A DNA stretch of 42,065 nt from Deltaproteobacteria bacterium UBA6601 (lineage in GTDB: Bacteria; Myxococcota_A; UBA796; UBA9615), in NCBI GenBank assembly GCA_002433485.1, contig DJIF01000035.1, positions 1 through 42,065 on the forward strand. Reading direction: 5' to 3'. Of the stretch, positions 1 to 8,582 are shown piece by piece. Position numbers and translations under genes: made by a program. Within the stretch, counting starts at the first letter, position 1. The number at the start of each line of letters is the position of its first letter. The notes below the pieces were generated by a model. The model ran no database searches. It saw only the letters and a program-made list of their open reading frames with translations, and was not told where the DNA came from.

Positions 1-1
1 C

Positions 2-187
2 AACAAGCTGCAGCTCAAAAAGCGCGAGATTTTCGATACTGAGCAGGCCCTCAAGCGCGGCCGAATGGCCCTGGTGAAGCGTGCAGACGCAGCCAGTCTG
101 GAAGAGCTGCTGGAGTACCTGGAGAACTATCAAACGCTCATTCAAGAACGCATAGGCGCCGCCCTGGCAGCTGACGATCAGACCTGA
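2..187 (+). CDS. C-terminal end of an unidentified protein (5' truncated)
   Basis: An open frame enters from the left edge and stops at the TGA at 185-187, leaving 61 codons. The visible part is highly charged and almost certainly helical, with Lys/Arg-rich then Glu/Leu-rich stretches (for example LEELLEYLENYQTLIQERI), compatible with a coiled coil or helical hairpin. I do not recognise the family and the start lies outside the window. It precedes the lipoprotein at 229 on the same strand by 41 nt, so the two may be co-transcribed. Only that this is a gene end is reasonably supported, by continuous frame, biased codon use and an ordinary stop before the next ribosome-binding site. Confidence 0.6.
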   Translation, partial: NKLQLKKREIFDTEQALKRGRMALVKRADAASLEELLEYLENYQTLIQERIGAALAADDQT

Positions 188-228
188 GCTGCGCTGGTAT
201 CCATCACGCCGCCCCCCAGGAGAGCCCC

Positions 229-624
229 ATGGTCCGCATCTCACTCCTCTTCAGCCTGCTTCTGACCGCCTGTGGTGGTGCCCCACCCGATCCCACTGAC
301 ATGATCTGGGACCCGCCCCTGGATGATGACACCTCGGCAACCATTGACCTGGGCGTAGTACAACAAGGAGAGATGGTCACGGCCACCATTAATGGGAGCA
401 ATCCTACCGAAGCTGACATCACCCTGCGGCTGAGTTGCAACTTCGAAAACGGTGGGTTTCTGGTTCCCGGTTGCCCCGAAGAGATCACGGTAGAGCCGGG
501 TGATGAGATGATGCCGATTCGGGCCAACTTGAGCAGTAATCTGAGCGGACAGTATTCAGGCAACTTTCAGTTCATCTACAACGACAAAATCGCGACCTTT
601 GTGATCCAGGGAGTCATTCAGTAG
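229..624 (+). CDS. Small lipoprotein with a predicted beta-sandwich domain
   Basis: The 131-residue product starts at an ATG preceded by AGGAG. It begins with a short hydrophobic signal ending in a lipobox, LTAC, with Cys15 as the probable lipidation site followed by Gly-Gly, so it should be a lipoprotein of the cell envelope. The mature part is short and beta-rich: 'IDLGVVQQGEMVTATI' followed by alternating hydrophobic strands and a closing 'FVIQGVIQ'. That pattern resembles ASPM-SPD2-Hydin/choice-of-anchor Ig-like domains, where a phrase like 'DfGvv..G....' opens the domain. This family assignment is tentative. It has no enzyme motif and probably has a binding or structural role. It is convergent with imuA, with about 60 nt between them. 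Confidence 0.72.
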   Translation: MVRISLLFSLLLTACGGAPPDPTDMIWDPPLDDDTSATIDLGVVQQGEMVTATINGSNPTEADITLRLSCNFENGGFLVPGCPEEITVEPGDEMMPIRANLSSNLSGQYSGNFQFIYNDKIATFVIQGVIQ

Positions 625-685
625 ACGCAGCTATGAGGCCCGATTCGTGTAAGGACACTCGTTGGACCCAAGCAATAAGCGACCA

Positions 686-1399
686 TCAGAACTCCTCGTT
701 CCAGTCCTGTCCCAGACCAGGCAGTTCAGGAGCCAACAAGAAGCTGAAATCCTGAACACCGTATGGCAACTGAAGGCGGGCGCCAGCTGAAGAACAGCGA
801 GAGCGCTCCAGCAACACCTCTATGTGTTCAGCTCCTGGCACATCACTCCAGCAACGGGACACATGCAAATGAACAGAGGCAACATCACGTAACGGGTCAG
901 CAAAAGCAGGAGGAGCAGCCAACAACAACAGAGCGCAGGGCCTAGCCACCAGCAAACGTCGGACCCGCTGCCAATTGGGCGACCTGCGCTGCAGAGGCAA
1001 GAAGTCGGCAATCACCAGCGTAAAAGCAGCATCCCGGAGCAGGACATCCAGACATTCCCGCCACTGACGGTCGCCCCGCACACGAACCTGCAACAGGCAG
1101 TCCAGATCAACACCGGCCGCGGCCACAGAGGGGGCAGAAAACGAGCCTCCATGGAGCCATGCCACCATGCCCTGCTGCCGACTCATATGAGCCGCAAAGG
1201 CCTGAGCGAGACTCGTCTTACCGCAAGAGAGGCCTCCGCTAAGAAGCGTCAAGGTTCCCAGGCGAAGGCCTCCGGAAAGCAACTCGTCAAGAGCATCAAC
1301 ACCGCTCTTGATCCGCTCGTGCTCAGGCATCAAGGCCAGGCCACTACCTGGAAAACGACGCTCCAACAATTCACGCAACTCGGCAGCGCTGGCAACCAT
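686..1399 (-). CDS. imuA: ImuA-like RecA/SulA-type protein of the SOS mutasome
   Basis: This 237-residue protein is the third partner of the ImuA-ImuB-DnaE2 translesion system; ImuA is thought to help ImuB and the polymerase act at lesions. The sequence shows a RecA-like core: 'GVDALDELLSGGL', then a P-loop GGLSCGKTS near residue 55, with hydrophobic strands such as 'FTLVIADFLPL' behind it. The frame is open 18 codons further upstream, but the ATG at 1399 is preferred because it overlaps the dnaE2 stop codon by one base (TGATG), the arrangement expected for translational coupling. The C-terminus has alternating strands like other ImuA proteins. The family is diverse, so the call relies on both the motif and its position next to dnaE2 and imuB. 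In most described cassettes imuA comes first; here it is last. Confidence 0.85.
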   Translation of the reverse strand: MVASAAELRELLERRFPGSGLALMPEHERIKSGVDALDELLSGGLRLGTLTLLSGGLSCGKTSLAQAFAAHMSRQQGMVAWLHGGSFSAPSVAAAGVDLDCLLQVRVRGDRQWRECLDVLLRDAAFTLVIADFLPLQRRSPNWQRVRRLLVARPCALLLLAAPPAFADPLRDVASVHLHVSRCWSDVPGAEHIEVLLERSRCSSAGARLQLPYGVQDFSFLLAPELPGLGQDWNEEF

Positions 1400-4300
1400 C
1401 AACGAAAATCCCTGCAAGAAAGCGAAACACGCTGCCCCTCCATTCCGCCCCAAAGCTCGGACAGGAGAGCCCGCTTATCAAGATCTTCAAACTCCACGGC
1501 AAGCACGTTACAGACCCCATCGCGACGCTGGACTCGCCCTCGACAGCCCAGAAAAAGAACCTGCCTAAGCAAGCGCTGATGATCATCAAACAACCGCGCC
1601 GGCACGACCACATTGATGAAGCCGAGTTCATCCTCAAGAGTCACAAAGAAGGTCCCTCGAGCGGTGCTGGGGCGCTGCCTAGCAATCACCAGGCCAGCGG
1701 CGAAGACCTCATCTCCATCTTCTAGCTTTCTCAGCTTTCCGCTGTCGGAAACACCCAGATCACGCAACTTTTGACGCAACAGCGAAAGGGGGTGCTGACG
1801 CGCTGAGAACCCGGTTTTTTGATGATCAAGCAGATTCTGCTGCATAGGGGTCAGGGGCATAAAGCCCGGCAGTGCTTCCTGACGAACAGGCCCTTCCAAA
1901 GGGCGTCTTCGGCGCCAGGCAGCAACCTGCCACAAGGCCTGCCTGCGATCGCAGGAAAGCTCGTCAAAGGCTCCCGAATCGGCTAGCAGCTCAAGCTTGT
2001 CTCGATGGAGTTGTACGCGATCACAAAACTCACCCACCGAACCAAATTCCGCCCGATCACGTTCGGCAACAATAGACTCAGCAGCCTTCTCCGAGAAACC
2101 TCGTAATTGGAGGAAGCCAGCCCGAATCCCCAAGGCCCCCTCAAGGCGCCAGCGCCACCCTGAGTGAGCAATGCTCACGGGACGAATCTCAACACCATGC
2201 CGCCGAGCATCAGCCACCAGGGTCGCAGGGCTGTAGAAACCCATCGGCTGACAGTTGAGCAAAGCAGCAAAGAAGGCCGGAGCCTGATAGCACTTCAGCC
2301 AAGCTGAGGCATAGACAAGCAAGGCGAAGGATGCAGCATGACTCTCCGGGAATCCGTAATCGGCAAAGCCCCGTAACAGCTCGCAGATCTTGCTAGCGAC
2401 ATCTGCACCTATGCCTTTGCGCCGCATTCCTCCCTTCATCTCTTCAAACAAACGCTGCAGTTCTTCGCTCTCACGCTTAAACCCCATGACCTTGCGGAGA
2501 CGATCTGCCTGGGCCGGACTGAAACCAGCAGTAGCCACAGCCATTTTCATAGCCTGTTCCTGGAACAGGGGGATCCCCAAAGTGCGGGAGAGAATGGGTT
2601 CCAGAGATGGATGGTCGTAACTCACGGGCTCACGGCCCTGGCGACGGCGAAGATAAGGGTGCACCATGCCACCCTGAATCGGGCCCGGGCGAATGAGCGC
2701 CACTTCGACAACAAGATCGTGAAAACAACGAGGGCGCAGGCGAGGAAGTGTGTTCATCTGAGCACGACTCTCGATCTGAAACAGACCGACGGTATCGGCC
2801 GCGCAGATGAGGTCGTAGACCCGAGCATCGTCATAGCTCAACTTAGCCATGTCGAACTCAATGCCCCGCCCGGCAAGCAAGGTCGATGCCTCCTCAATTG
2901 CGGACAGCATGCCCAGCCCCAGCAGGTCAATCTTAACCAAGCCAGCGTGAGCAACATCATCCTTGTCCCATTGCAACACGGTGCGGTCCACCATCGCAGC
3001 ATTCTCTATGGGACAGACTTCAAGGAGCGGTAGGCCGCTGACAACAAAGCCGCCACTGTGAATCCCCATGTGACGGGGCAGACCGCACAACTTATCGCTG
3101 TATTCGAGAACCTGAGCCATTGTCACTGGACCGCTGTCACCACCAAGCTCACAGAGTGACCGATAAGTCTCCCTGAGCTCAGAACTATCGTCGTGGTGAT
3201 GCAGCTCACCAGCCATGCTGGTGAGCTGCTCAGCGCCCAGACCAAACACCTTGCCAACATCACGCAGCGCCGAGCGTGGCTGATAGGTGACCACATTACT
3301 GACCATGGCAGCGTGATCCCGACCGTAGCGATCGTAAACAAACTGCAGAATCTCCTCTCGCCGTGAGTTACTGATATCGACATCAATGTCTGGAAAGCCT
3401 CCCCTTGACTCCGAAAGAAAACGCTCAAAGAGCAGATCCAGGTGGATTGGGTCTACCGCCGTGATGCCCAGGCAGTAACAGACGCACGAATTAGCAGCGG
3501 AACCACGCCCCTGACAGAGGATGCTGCGACGTCGACATTCCTGCACCAGGTCCCAGACCACCAGAAAATATCCGGCCAGGCCCATGCGCCTGATCACCGC
3601 CAGCTCATGACGAAGCTGACCTCTGATTCGTGAGTCTTGCTCGAGCCGCCGACCATACCTATCAGCAGCTCCCTGATAGCTGACCTCCTCAAGATAGCTC
3701 TGCAAACTGTGCCCATCGGGGACCGGATAATCAGGAAAACTGTAGGGAAGATCTGCGAGATCAAAGCCGCACTCAGCAGCCAGCTCAACACTCAGTGACA
3801 AGGCAGCAGGATCGTCTGCAAAGCGAAGCGCCATCTGTGCCGCGCTCTTTAGGCAAAAGTGGCCATTTGGTAACAGTCCAGTACCCGCATCACGCAAAGT
3901 CCTGCCGGTACGGATGCAGGTCAAGACGTCCTGCAGGCAGCGGTCTTCGAGCCTTGCATAGTGGACCATGTTTGTGGCTACCCGAGGCACATCGAGTTGC
4001 CTGCTGATATCAGCATGTCGTTCTCGCAGCCACTGATCCTCGGGCAGGCAGTGATCCTGAACCTCAATAAAAAAACGATCTCCGAGAGCCTCTCTAAGCT
4101 CTCCTGCTTGGCACAAGGCACGTTGACATCGAGCTTTCAAACCTTCGTCACGACGCGACCGAAGAAGCGCACTCAAACGAGCCTCATCACAGGCCTTTAC
4201 AAGGCTCACGTGAGCATCTTCAGCAGCTGACTCAGTGACTGAAGCATCTCTCCGACCCAAGTCTCTTCCCCATGGCCCACGCGGCCGCCAGGAAGCCATG

Positions 4301-4740
4301 TGCAAGCTGGAGTCCAAACCCAGCAGGATGCGGTCAATAGGCCCTGACCGACCTCCGGAAAGGAAGGTCAGGCCCTCCCGACACTCGGCCAACTGCTGAA
4401 TTGTGAGCAGTGACATGCCCTTCTCACAGCCACCTCTGCCCTTACTGATCAGAGAGCACAGGTTCCGCCAGCCCCTACCATCACGAACCAAGGCAACCAG
4501 ACGAGAAGAGTCTGCAAGGCAGAGTTCAGCTCCATAGATCGGCCGAGCTAAAGGAGGCACATCTGAGATACGGTGCTTCCATTGTCGGACGGCTGCATAC
4601 AAGCCATCACGGTCGGTAATGGCCAGCGCCGTGAGCCCAAGCTCACTAGCTCGGTCATAAAGCTGGGCCACGGAACTTGCGCCGCGATGAAACGAAAACG
4701 GCGAATAGCAATGCAGCTCGGCATATTTGGGCGACCCCAT
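1399..4740 (-). CDS. dnaE2: Error-prone DNA polymerase III alpha subunit DnaE2
   Basis: This 1113-residue C-family polymerase copies damaged templates during SOS mutagenesis. It opens with a PHP domain ('AELHCYSPFSFHRGAS', residues 7-22). The palm carries the catalytic aspartates in PDIDVD (450-455) and KIDLLGLG (603-610), matching the three-aspartate signature of DnaE polymerases. A helix-hairpin-helix region and an OB-fold ('VFAAGLVIARQRPST', then 'GTFFVTLEDELGFIN') follow. It lacks the long C-terminal tau-binding tail of DnaE1, and its length and imu neighbours mark it as DnaE2. The frame extends 62 codons upstream, but that part overlaps imuB and has no PHP similarity. The ATG at 4740 lies 10 nt after the imuB stop with an AAGG-type ribosome-binding site. 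Expression is expected to be LexA-controlled from upstream of imuB. Confidence 0.95.
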   Translation of the reverse strand: MGSPKYAELHCYSPFSFHRGASSVAQLYDRASELGLTALAITDRDGLYAAVRQWKHRISDVPPLARPIYGAELCLADSSRLVALVRDGRGWRNLCSLISKGRGGCEKGMSLLTIQQLAECREGLTFLSGGRSGPIDRILLGLDSSLHMASWRPRGPWGRDLGRRDASVTESAAEDAHVSLVKACDEARLSALLRSRRDEGLKARCQRALCQAGELREALGDRFFIEVQDHCLPEDQWLRERHADISRQLDVPRVATNMVHYARLEDRCLQDVLTCIRTGRTLRDAGTGLLPNGHFCLKSAAQMALRFADDPAALSLSVELAAECGFDLADLPYSFPDYPVPDGHSLQSYLEEVSYQGAADRYGRRLEQDSRIRGQLRHELAVIRRMGLAGYFLVVWDLVQECRRRSILCQGRGSAANSCVCYCLGITAVDPIHLDLLFERFLSESRGGFPDIDVDISNSRREEILQFVYDRYGRDHAAMVSNVVTYQPRSALRDVGKVFGLGAEQLTSMAGELHHHDDSSELRETYRSLCELGGDSGPVTMAQVLEYSDKLCGLPRHMGIHSGGFVVSGLPLLEVCPIENAAMVDRTVLQWDKDDVAHAGLVKIDLLGLGMLSAIEEASTLLAGRGIEFDMAKLSYDDARVYDLICAADTVGLFQIESRAQMNTLPRLRPRCFHDLVVEVALIRPGPIQGGMVHPYLRRRQGREPVSYDHPSLEPILSRTLGIPLFQEQAMKMAVATAGFSPAQADRLRKVMGFKRESEELQRLFEEMKGGMRRKGIGADVASKICELLRGFADYGFPESHAASFALLVYASAWLKCYQAPAFFAALLNCQPMGFYSPATLVADARRHGVEIRPVSIAHSGWRWRLEGALGIRAGFLQLRGFSEKAAESIVAERDRAEFGSVGEFCDRVQLHRDKLELLADSGAFDELSCDRRQALWQVAAWRRRRPLEGPVRQEALPGFMPLTPMQQNLLDHQKTGFSARQHPLSLLRQKLRDLGVSDSGKLRKLEDGDEVFAAGLVIARQRPSTARGTFFVTLEDELGFINVVVPARLFDDHQRLLRQVLFLGCRGRVQRRDGVCNVLAVEFEDLDKRALLSELWGGMEGQRVSLSCRDFR

Positions 4741-4750
4741 TGCGCTGCCT

Positions 4751-6349
4751 TCAGTCCCACCAGCCAGAGAGGAACCAGCCTCTAGAAGGAAGGCTCTGAT
4801 AGACCTGGGCCATAAGCCCCGGCGAACGCAACTGGAAGTAACGACGGCAAAGAGCGTCACGTTTCCACCAGGCTGAAGAGATGTCCCAGGGCCCCAGGCT
4901 GCACTCAATGGGCAGGTCACAATCACGCCAACGCAGAAGAGTCGGGCGTCCCCGGCTCAACTCGACCTCAACAGGCTCGTGCGGACAAGCGACCCGAAAG
5001 GCCCATCTCAGCAGTTCAGGACCGACTGAAGACTTCACATTCATGTTGTTACAAACTGAAGCCCGATCGCGGGCCCCATGGCCAAGCTGAAACCGGCTCA
5101 TATCAGAGTCAAAGGGCACAATCTCCTGGCGCGACTCAGGGCGTGTATGGCGACAAACCCGAGCGCGACCAAAGCTGGCGAGGTCAAGGGTGCCGCGCAA
5201 GTTCTCCAGGGTATCGGCAACAGCATCCATTGCAGCGGACTGAGGACCTGAAAGTTGGCCTTGAACATGCACCTGAGGACCGACTTCAGATGCTTCAAGG
5301 CGGATGCCAACAACAGGACCGGACAACTCCGAACTCAGCACAGCTCGACTCAACAAACGCCTCCACAGCGACCCACTGGTGGAACGTTGGGGCGCATTCA
5401 CCACACCTTCTCGAGCGCCGCCCTCTAGCAGTAAGAGCCAACAAATGCGTGCCGCGGCAAGGCCCTCAGCGCTCAGCGAAGCCAACAACTCATCAATGGC
5501 CAGGGATAATAAGGTCTGCAGCTCACGGGCCACTCCAATGGGGTGCTCAGTGTCGCGAAAAACAACAAAGCGAAGCGGCTCAGACTGGCTCACCCAGGGT
5601 TCCTGCTCAGATCCTCGAGCCAGGCTCTGAAGGTGGAGACCGCGGCTGCCCATGCGACGGCGCAGGGCGCCACTATGAAGTTCTGCCAACTGCCCCAGAC
5701 GCATGATCCCGAGACGCATAAAGAACTCCGACTCAGCGGAGGAAGCGGGCAACATGGAGATGGATAGTGGAGCCAGGAACTCACGACTTCTGCCAGGCCG
5801 AACCCGATGCCCACAAGCCTGCCCATCCAACAGTTCGCCCAGACCATGTTGATGCCAATGGATGGCAGCAACACGAGCGGCAAAGCGAGTGTCAGCGATG
5901 CCCAGAAGCAAGGGCAATTTCAGCTTCGAAAGACGTAGCTTAAGAGCACCTAGAAAGGCACTCTCCCCTTCGACCGAATAACGACGCTCAATGGCACGAA
6001 AATCAAGATAGAACACACCTTCTTGCCCACTGCACAAAGAGGGGCATAGTTCACGAGCTGCGCGCTCAAGATCACCCTGCGCCGCCGCAAGCCCGAGGCT
6101 GTCCTCATCGACGATGGTCAACTCGGGAGCAACAGCCAGAGCTGCGTCACAGCCCATCCCAATCCTGACGCCATCGAGATGAGCAGCCCTGGAGCACGCC
6201 GTAACCAGTGCATAGGAATCAGTACTGGAAAGAACAGCCAGGCCACCTTCAGGCAGCTTCCGCAGAGAACGTATGGCAACCGAGAGAGCAAAGCTCGGCA
6301 CGTATACGCAGACAATTCTGGGCTTCAATCGCACCACAATTATGAACAT
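4751..6349 (-). CDS. imuB: ImuB, catalytically inactive Y-family polymerase (mutasome adaptor)
   Basis: ImuB resembles a DinB/UmuC polymerase but serves as a hub joining the beta clamp, ImuA and DnaE2. The N-terminal block 'RIVCVYVPSFALSVAIR' stands where active enzymes have a catalytic Asp, and the SIDE-type block reads GQEGVFYLD (about 108-116), so the acidic active site is missing, as is usual for ImuB. A little-finger-like region and a long C-terminus ending in Trp-rich residues follow. It is first in the imuB-dnaE2-imuA operon. The start is uncertain: ATG 6349 gives 532 residues; the frame is open to a TTG at 6373, which looks more like a -35 element; GTG codons at 6337 and 6334 fit best if the promoter proposed at 6345-6373 is real. 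Confidence 0.85.
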   Translation of the reverse strand: MFIIVVRLKPRIVCVYVPSFALSVAIRSLRKLPEGGLAVLSSTDSYALVTACSRAAHLDGVRIGMGCDAALAVAPELTIVDEDSLGLAAAQGDLERAARELCPSLCSGQEGVFYLDFRAIERRYSVEGESAFLGALKLRLSKLKLPLLLGIADTRFAARVAAIHWHQHGLGELLDGQACGHRVRPGRSREFLAPLSISMLPASSAESEFFMRLGIMRLGQLAELHSGALRRRMGSRGLHLQSLARGSEQEPWVSQSEPLRFVVFRDTEHPIGVARELQTLLSLAIDELLASLSAEGLAAARICWLLLLEGGAREGVVNAPQRSTSGSLWRRLLSRAVLSSELSGPVVGIRLEASEVGPQVHVQGQLSGPQSAAMDAVADTLENLRGTLDLASFGRARVCRHTRPESRQEIVPFDSDMSRFQLGHGARDRASVCNNMNVKSSVGPELLRWAFRVACPHEPVEVELSRGRPTLLRWRDCDLPIECSLGPWDISSAWWKRDALCRRYFQLRSPGLMAQVYQSLPSRGWFLSGWWD

Positions 6350-6357
6350 ATATTCAG
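6342..6357 (-). promoter_or_regulatory. LexA-like SOS box upstream of imuB
   Basis: The strand transcribed toward imuB reads CTGAATATATGTTCAT. Its core TGAA-N6-TTCA (6343-6356) is an inverted repeat with one mismatched pair. It resembles both the GAAC-N4-GTTC LexA motif and, from memory, the Myxococcus xanthus box CTRHAMRYBYGTTCAGS. It overlaps the predicted -10 element, which is where a repressor would block transcription. Binding has not been tested. Confidence 0.6.
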
Positions 6358-6373
6358 TATTTATTTGGATCAA
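6345..6373 (-). promoter_or_regulatory. Predicted sigma70-type promoter of the imu operon
   Basis: On the minus strand a -35-like TTGATC (6373-6368) is followed after exactly 17 nt by a -10-like TATGTT (6350-6345), each matching four of six consensus bases. Transcription would begin near 6338, close to the GTG codons at 6337/6334, so the mRNA could be nearly leaderless. If transcription starts further upstream, ATG 6349 remains usable. Confidence 0.4.
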
Positions 6374-6498
6374 GAGTTGAGGTCTCCACTTAGCGTTGAA
6401 TACCCCTCTTCGCTCCGTTCTCAGGTTAAGAAGCTCCCGTTCAGCGCCAAGATCGCAAACAAAGACCTCTGGGCCCGCTGTTTATCGGTCAACGGACT

Positions 6499-7425
6499 GT
6501 GGCAGCATGGACTGCTGTGGAATTGGAGATAAAAGCCAGCGCGCTATCCGAAGAGGAGCTGAGAGCTGACCAGGTGCTCAGCCTCGCTGAGCAGCTCTTC
6601 GAGTTCCTTGGTGAGCCGCGCAGTGTCTTCATGGAAGCGCACTACCATGACGACCCCAAGGGCCTGCTTCGGGCACAGAACTGGGCACTACGAGCGCGCT
6701 ACGAACAGGAAGCAGGGTTCCAAGAAACCATCATCGCAACGGTCAAGGGGCCAGCAGAAGACCACCAAGGAGTCCCTGGTCGAGTCGAAATCAACACAGC
6801 ACTGACGGCACTACCCGAGGCCGGAGACCCCCTTCCGGCAGAGCTCTCAAGGTCCCTTCACCTGGCTGAAGTCCCCCTCGACCATTGGCCTGGAGCCCTT
6901 TGGACTACTCGTGTCGAGCGCAGCTTCATAGACCTAAAGCTGCCCGGAGGAGGGCGCGCAGAATTAGCGATCGACCAGGGCATGGTCATCACGGCGGGCA
7001 ACAGCCATCCCATCTCAGAACTGGAGCTGGAATTGCGCGAGGGGGCGCCCGCTGAGCTGTTGACAGCAGCAGCCCAGCTCTGCGAGCAGCTCGCAGTCCG
7101 CCCCATGGGCCGCAGCAAAGCAGCACGAGGGCTGCAGCTGCTGGGCCGACTCAGACCACCGGAGGCGCAGCCGCAAGCAGACCAAACACAGCTCTGGGGG
7201 AGGCTGTGGGAGTTGGAAGAGTGGCTTCGAGAAGGCCACCATGAGCAGCTCAGCAACTACCGAGAGACGCTCCAGGCTTTGGCCAGCAAGCTATCTCCAT
7301 CTGCTCAACTGCAACAAAGGATAGACATGCTGCTGCATACACCCATGAGACAACTCCACCCAATCCTTAACTCCAAAACCCACGCAAAGTTCCTCTGGGA
7401 TGTCTTGCTCAAGGTGCACGGTTAA
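6499..7425 (+). CDS. CYTH-domain protein (triphosphate tunnel family, YgiF-like)
   Basis: The 308-residue protein begins with the hallmark CYTH strand VELEIKA (residues 7-13, ExExK-type). It later has 'WALRARYEQE', 'RAELAIDQGMV' and 'ISELELELREGAP', the alternating charged strands that build the triphosphate tunnel. Members hydrolyse inorganic triphosphate or convert ATP to cAMP; the YgiF-like order of elements suggests inorganic triphosphatase, but the substrate cannot be read from the sequence. A roughly 90-residue helical C-terminus follows; it is too short for a full CHAD domain. The start is GTG 6499; GTG 6517, directly before ELE, is an alternative. It lies divergent to the SOS operon and 8 nt before the next gene. 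Confidence 0.75.
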   Translation: MAAWTAVELEIKASALSEEELRADQVLSLAEQLFEFLGEPRSVFMEAHYHDDPKGLLRAQNWALRARYEQEAGFQETIIATVKGPAEDHQGVPGRVEINTALTALPEAGDPLPAELSRSLHLAEVPLDHWPGALWTTRVERSFIDLKLPGGGRAELAIDQGMVITAGNSHPISELELELREGAPAELLTAAAQLCEQLAVRPMGRSKAARGLQLLGRLRPPEAQPQADQTQLWGRLWELEEWLREGHHEQLSNYRETLQALASKLSPSAQLQQRIDMLLHTPMRQLHPILNSKTHAKFLWDVLLKVHG

Positions 7426-7433
7426 GCTTCAGG

Positions 7434-8501
7434 TTGACCTTGCCCCCTCACTCGAGCTTGACCTTGCCCATCCCCTGCTGTCCACCCGGTCATCGGATCT
7501 TGTTTTGCCTGTGGCTCTTTTGCGCCACCCTGGTCGCCTGCCAGCGAGAACCGTCACAAGCACAACAGCAGCAGAGTGCACAGGAATCCTCTGGCGATGC
7601 TCAAGGGGACTCCCCAATAGAATCAGAGCAGATGCCCCAGCCCAAAGCAGCAGAGCCGCCCAACAACAGCAAGCAGGAAGTTCCCACCAGCAACGTTCAG
7701 GTACTAAAGCTGCCAAGTCCAAGAACTCAAGACCGCCCCACAAAGCGCGGAATGAAGCGTTGGCTGGGACTGAGCGTGGCAAACATGAGCGAAGCCATCC
7801 CAGGAGCTCCAGAAGAAGCCCGAGCGCAGATTCAACGAGCTGCGCGCGGGTCCCCCGCCCATCGAGCTGGACTGCGCAGAGGCGATGTAATAACTGCTGC
7901 CAGAGGGCAGCCAGTCAAGCGCTTTCAGGACTACCTGGAGCAGGCTCGCGCCCTTGAGATCGGCGAGGAGCTCATCCTACAGATCCACCGCAATGGCCGT
8001 TCTTGGCCGGTGAGTCTGGAAATGATGAGCCGCCCTACCGATCTCAATAACTGGAAAAGAAAAGCCTTCCCCGGCACCCGGGCTTTCCCATTCTCTCTGC
8101 CTGGCCTGCGCCCAGCGAAAAGCCAGTTCAAGGATCAATCGGCGCACCTACAGCTGCTCTACTTCTGGGCAACCTGGTGTGGACCATGCCGCCAGATAGC
8201 GCCCCTCCTCGACGATCTGCACAAAGAGGCCAAAGGCAAGGTTCAGGTACTGGCAATCTCAAGCGAAGAAAGGACCGTCCTCGAACGCTATCTACGCAAC
8301 TCAACGACCAACTACCCGGTTGTTCACGATCGTCACGGCACCCTCAAGCAGGACTATGAGGTGCGCAAGTTACCCACCGCAGCGCTCACCTCCGGGCAGG
8401 GCGAGGTCCTGGCATGGGACTACGGGCTAGGCGGAGTCCATAGGGTCATACGAATGACCCGGGCCCGGCTGACGAGCCGCTCCCAGAGCAAGCCCCATTG
8501 A
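7434..8501 (+). CDS. Lipoprotein with PDZ and TlpA-like thioredoxin domains
   Basis: The 355-residue product has a hydrophobic N-terminus ending in LVAC (Cys36), a lipobox. A Gln/Ser/Pro-rich linker (37-105) is followed by a PDZ domain at about 108-198 ('GSPAHRAGLRRGDVI' is the carboxylate-binding and turn region). A thioredoxin-like domain from about 215 carries WCGPC (248-252), the TlpA/ResA-type redox centre, and a cis-Pro region 'VRKLPTAAL'. It should act outside the inner membrane as a thiol reductase or isomerase whose targets are chosen by the PDZ domain; that division of labour is inferred. The start is a TTG at 7434, 8 nt after the CYTH stop. Further TTG codons within the next 75 nt make the true start uncertain. 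Confidence 0.8.
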   Translation: MTLPPHSSLTLPIPCCPPGHRILFCLWLFCATLVACQREPSQAQQQQSAQESSGDAQGDSPIESEQMPQPKAAEPPNNSKQEVPTSNVQVLKLPSPRTQDRPTKRGMKRWLGLSVANMSEAIPGAPEEARAQIQRAARGSPAHRAGLRRGDVITAARGQPVKRFQDYLEQARALEIGEELILQIHRNGRSWPVSLEMMSRPTDLNNWKRKAFPGTRAFPFSLPGLRPAKSQFKDQSAHLQLLYFWATWCGPCRQIAPLLDDLHKEAKGKVQVLAISSEERTVLERYLRNSTTNYPVVHDRHGTLKQDYEVRKLPTAALTSGQGEVLAWDYGLGGVHRVIRMTRARLTSRSQSKPH

Positions 8502-8582
8502 GCCACCCGGCGAGGCTCCCAATGGTCGGGTGCAATAGACGGACCGGTCGCTTTCTGCTGCAATGTGCCAACTGGAGAAATC

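Noticed and set aside
4741..4926. 62-codon N-terminal extension of DnaE2
   Set aside because: It overlaps the imuB coding end, has no similarity to a PHP domain, and ATG 4740 is well placed with a ribosome-binding site.
7431..7472. Repeated TTGACCTTGCCC near the start of the PDZ-thioredoxin gene
   Set aside because: The two 12-13 nt copies lie in the uncertain N-terminal coding region and show no spacing or pattern of a binding site; possibly local slippage.
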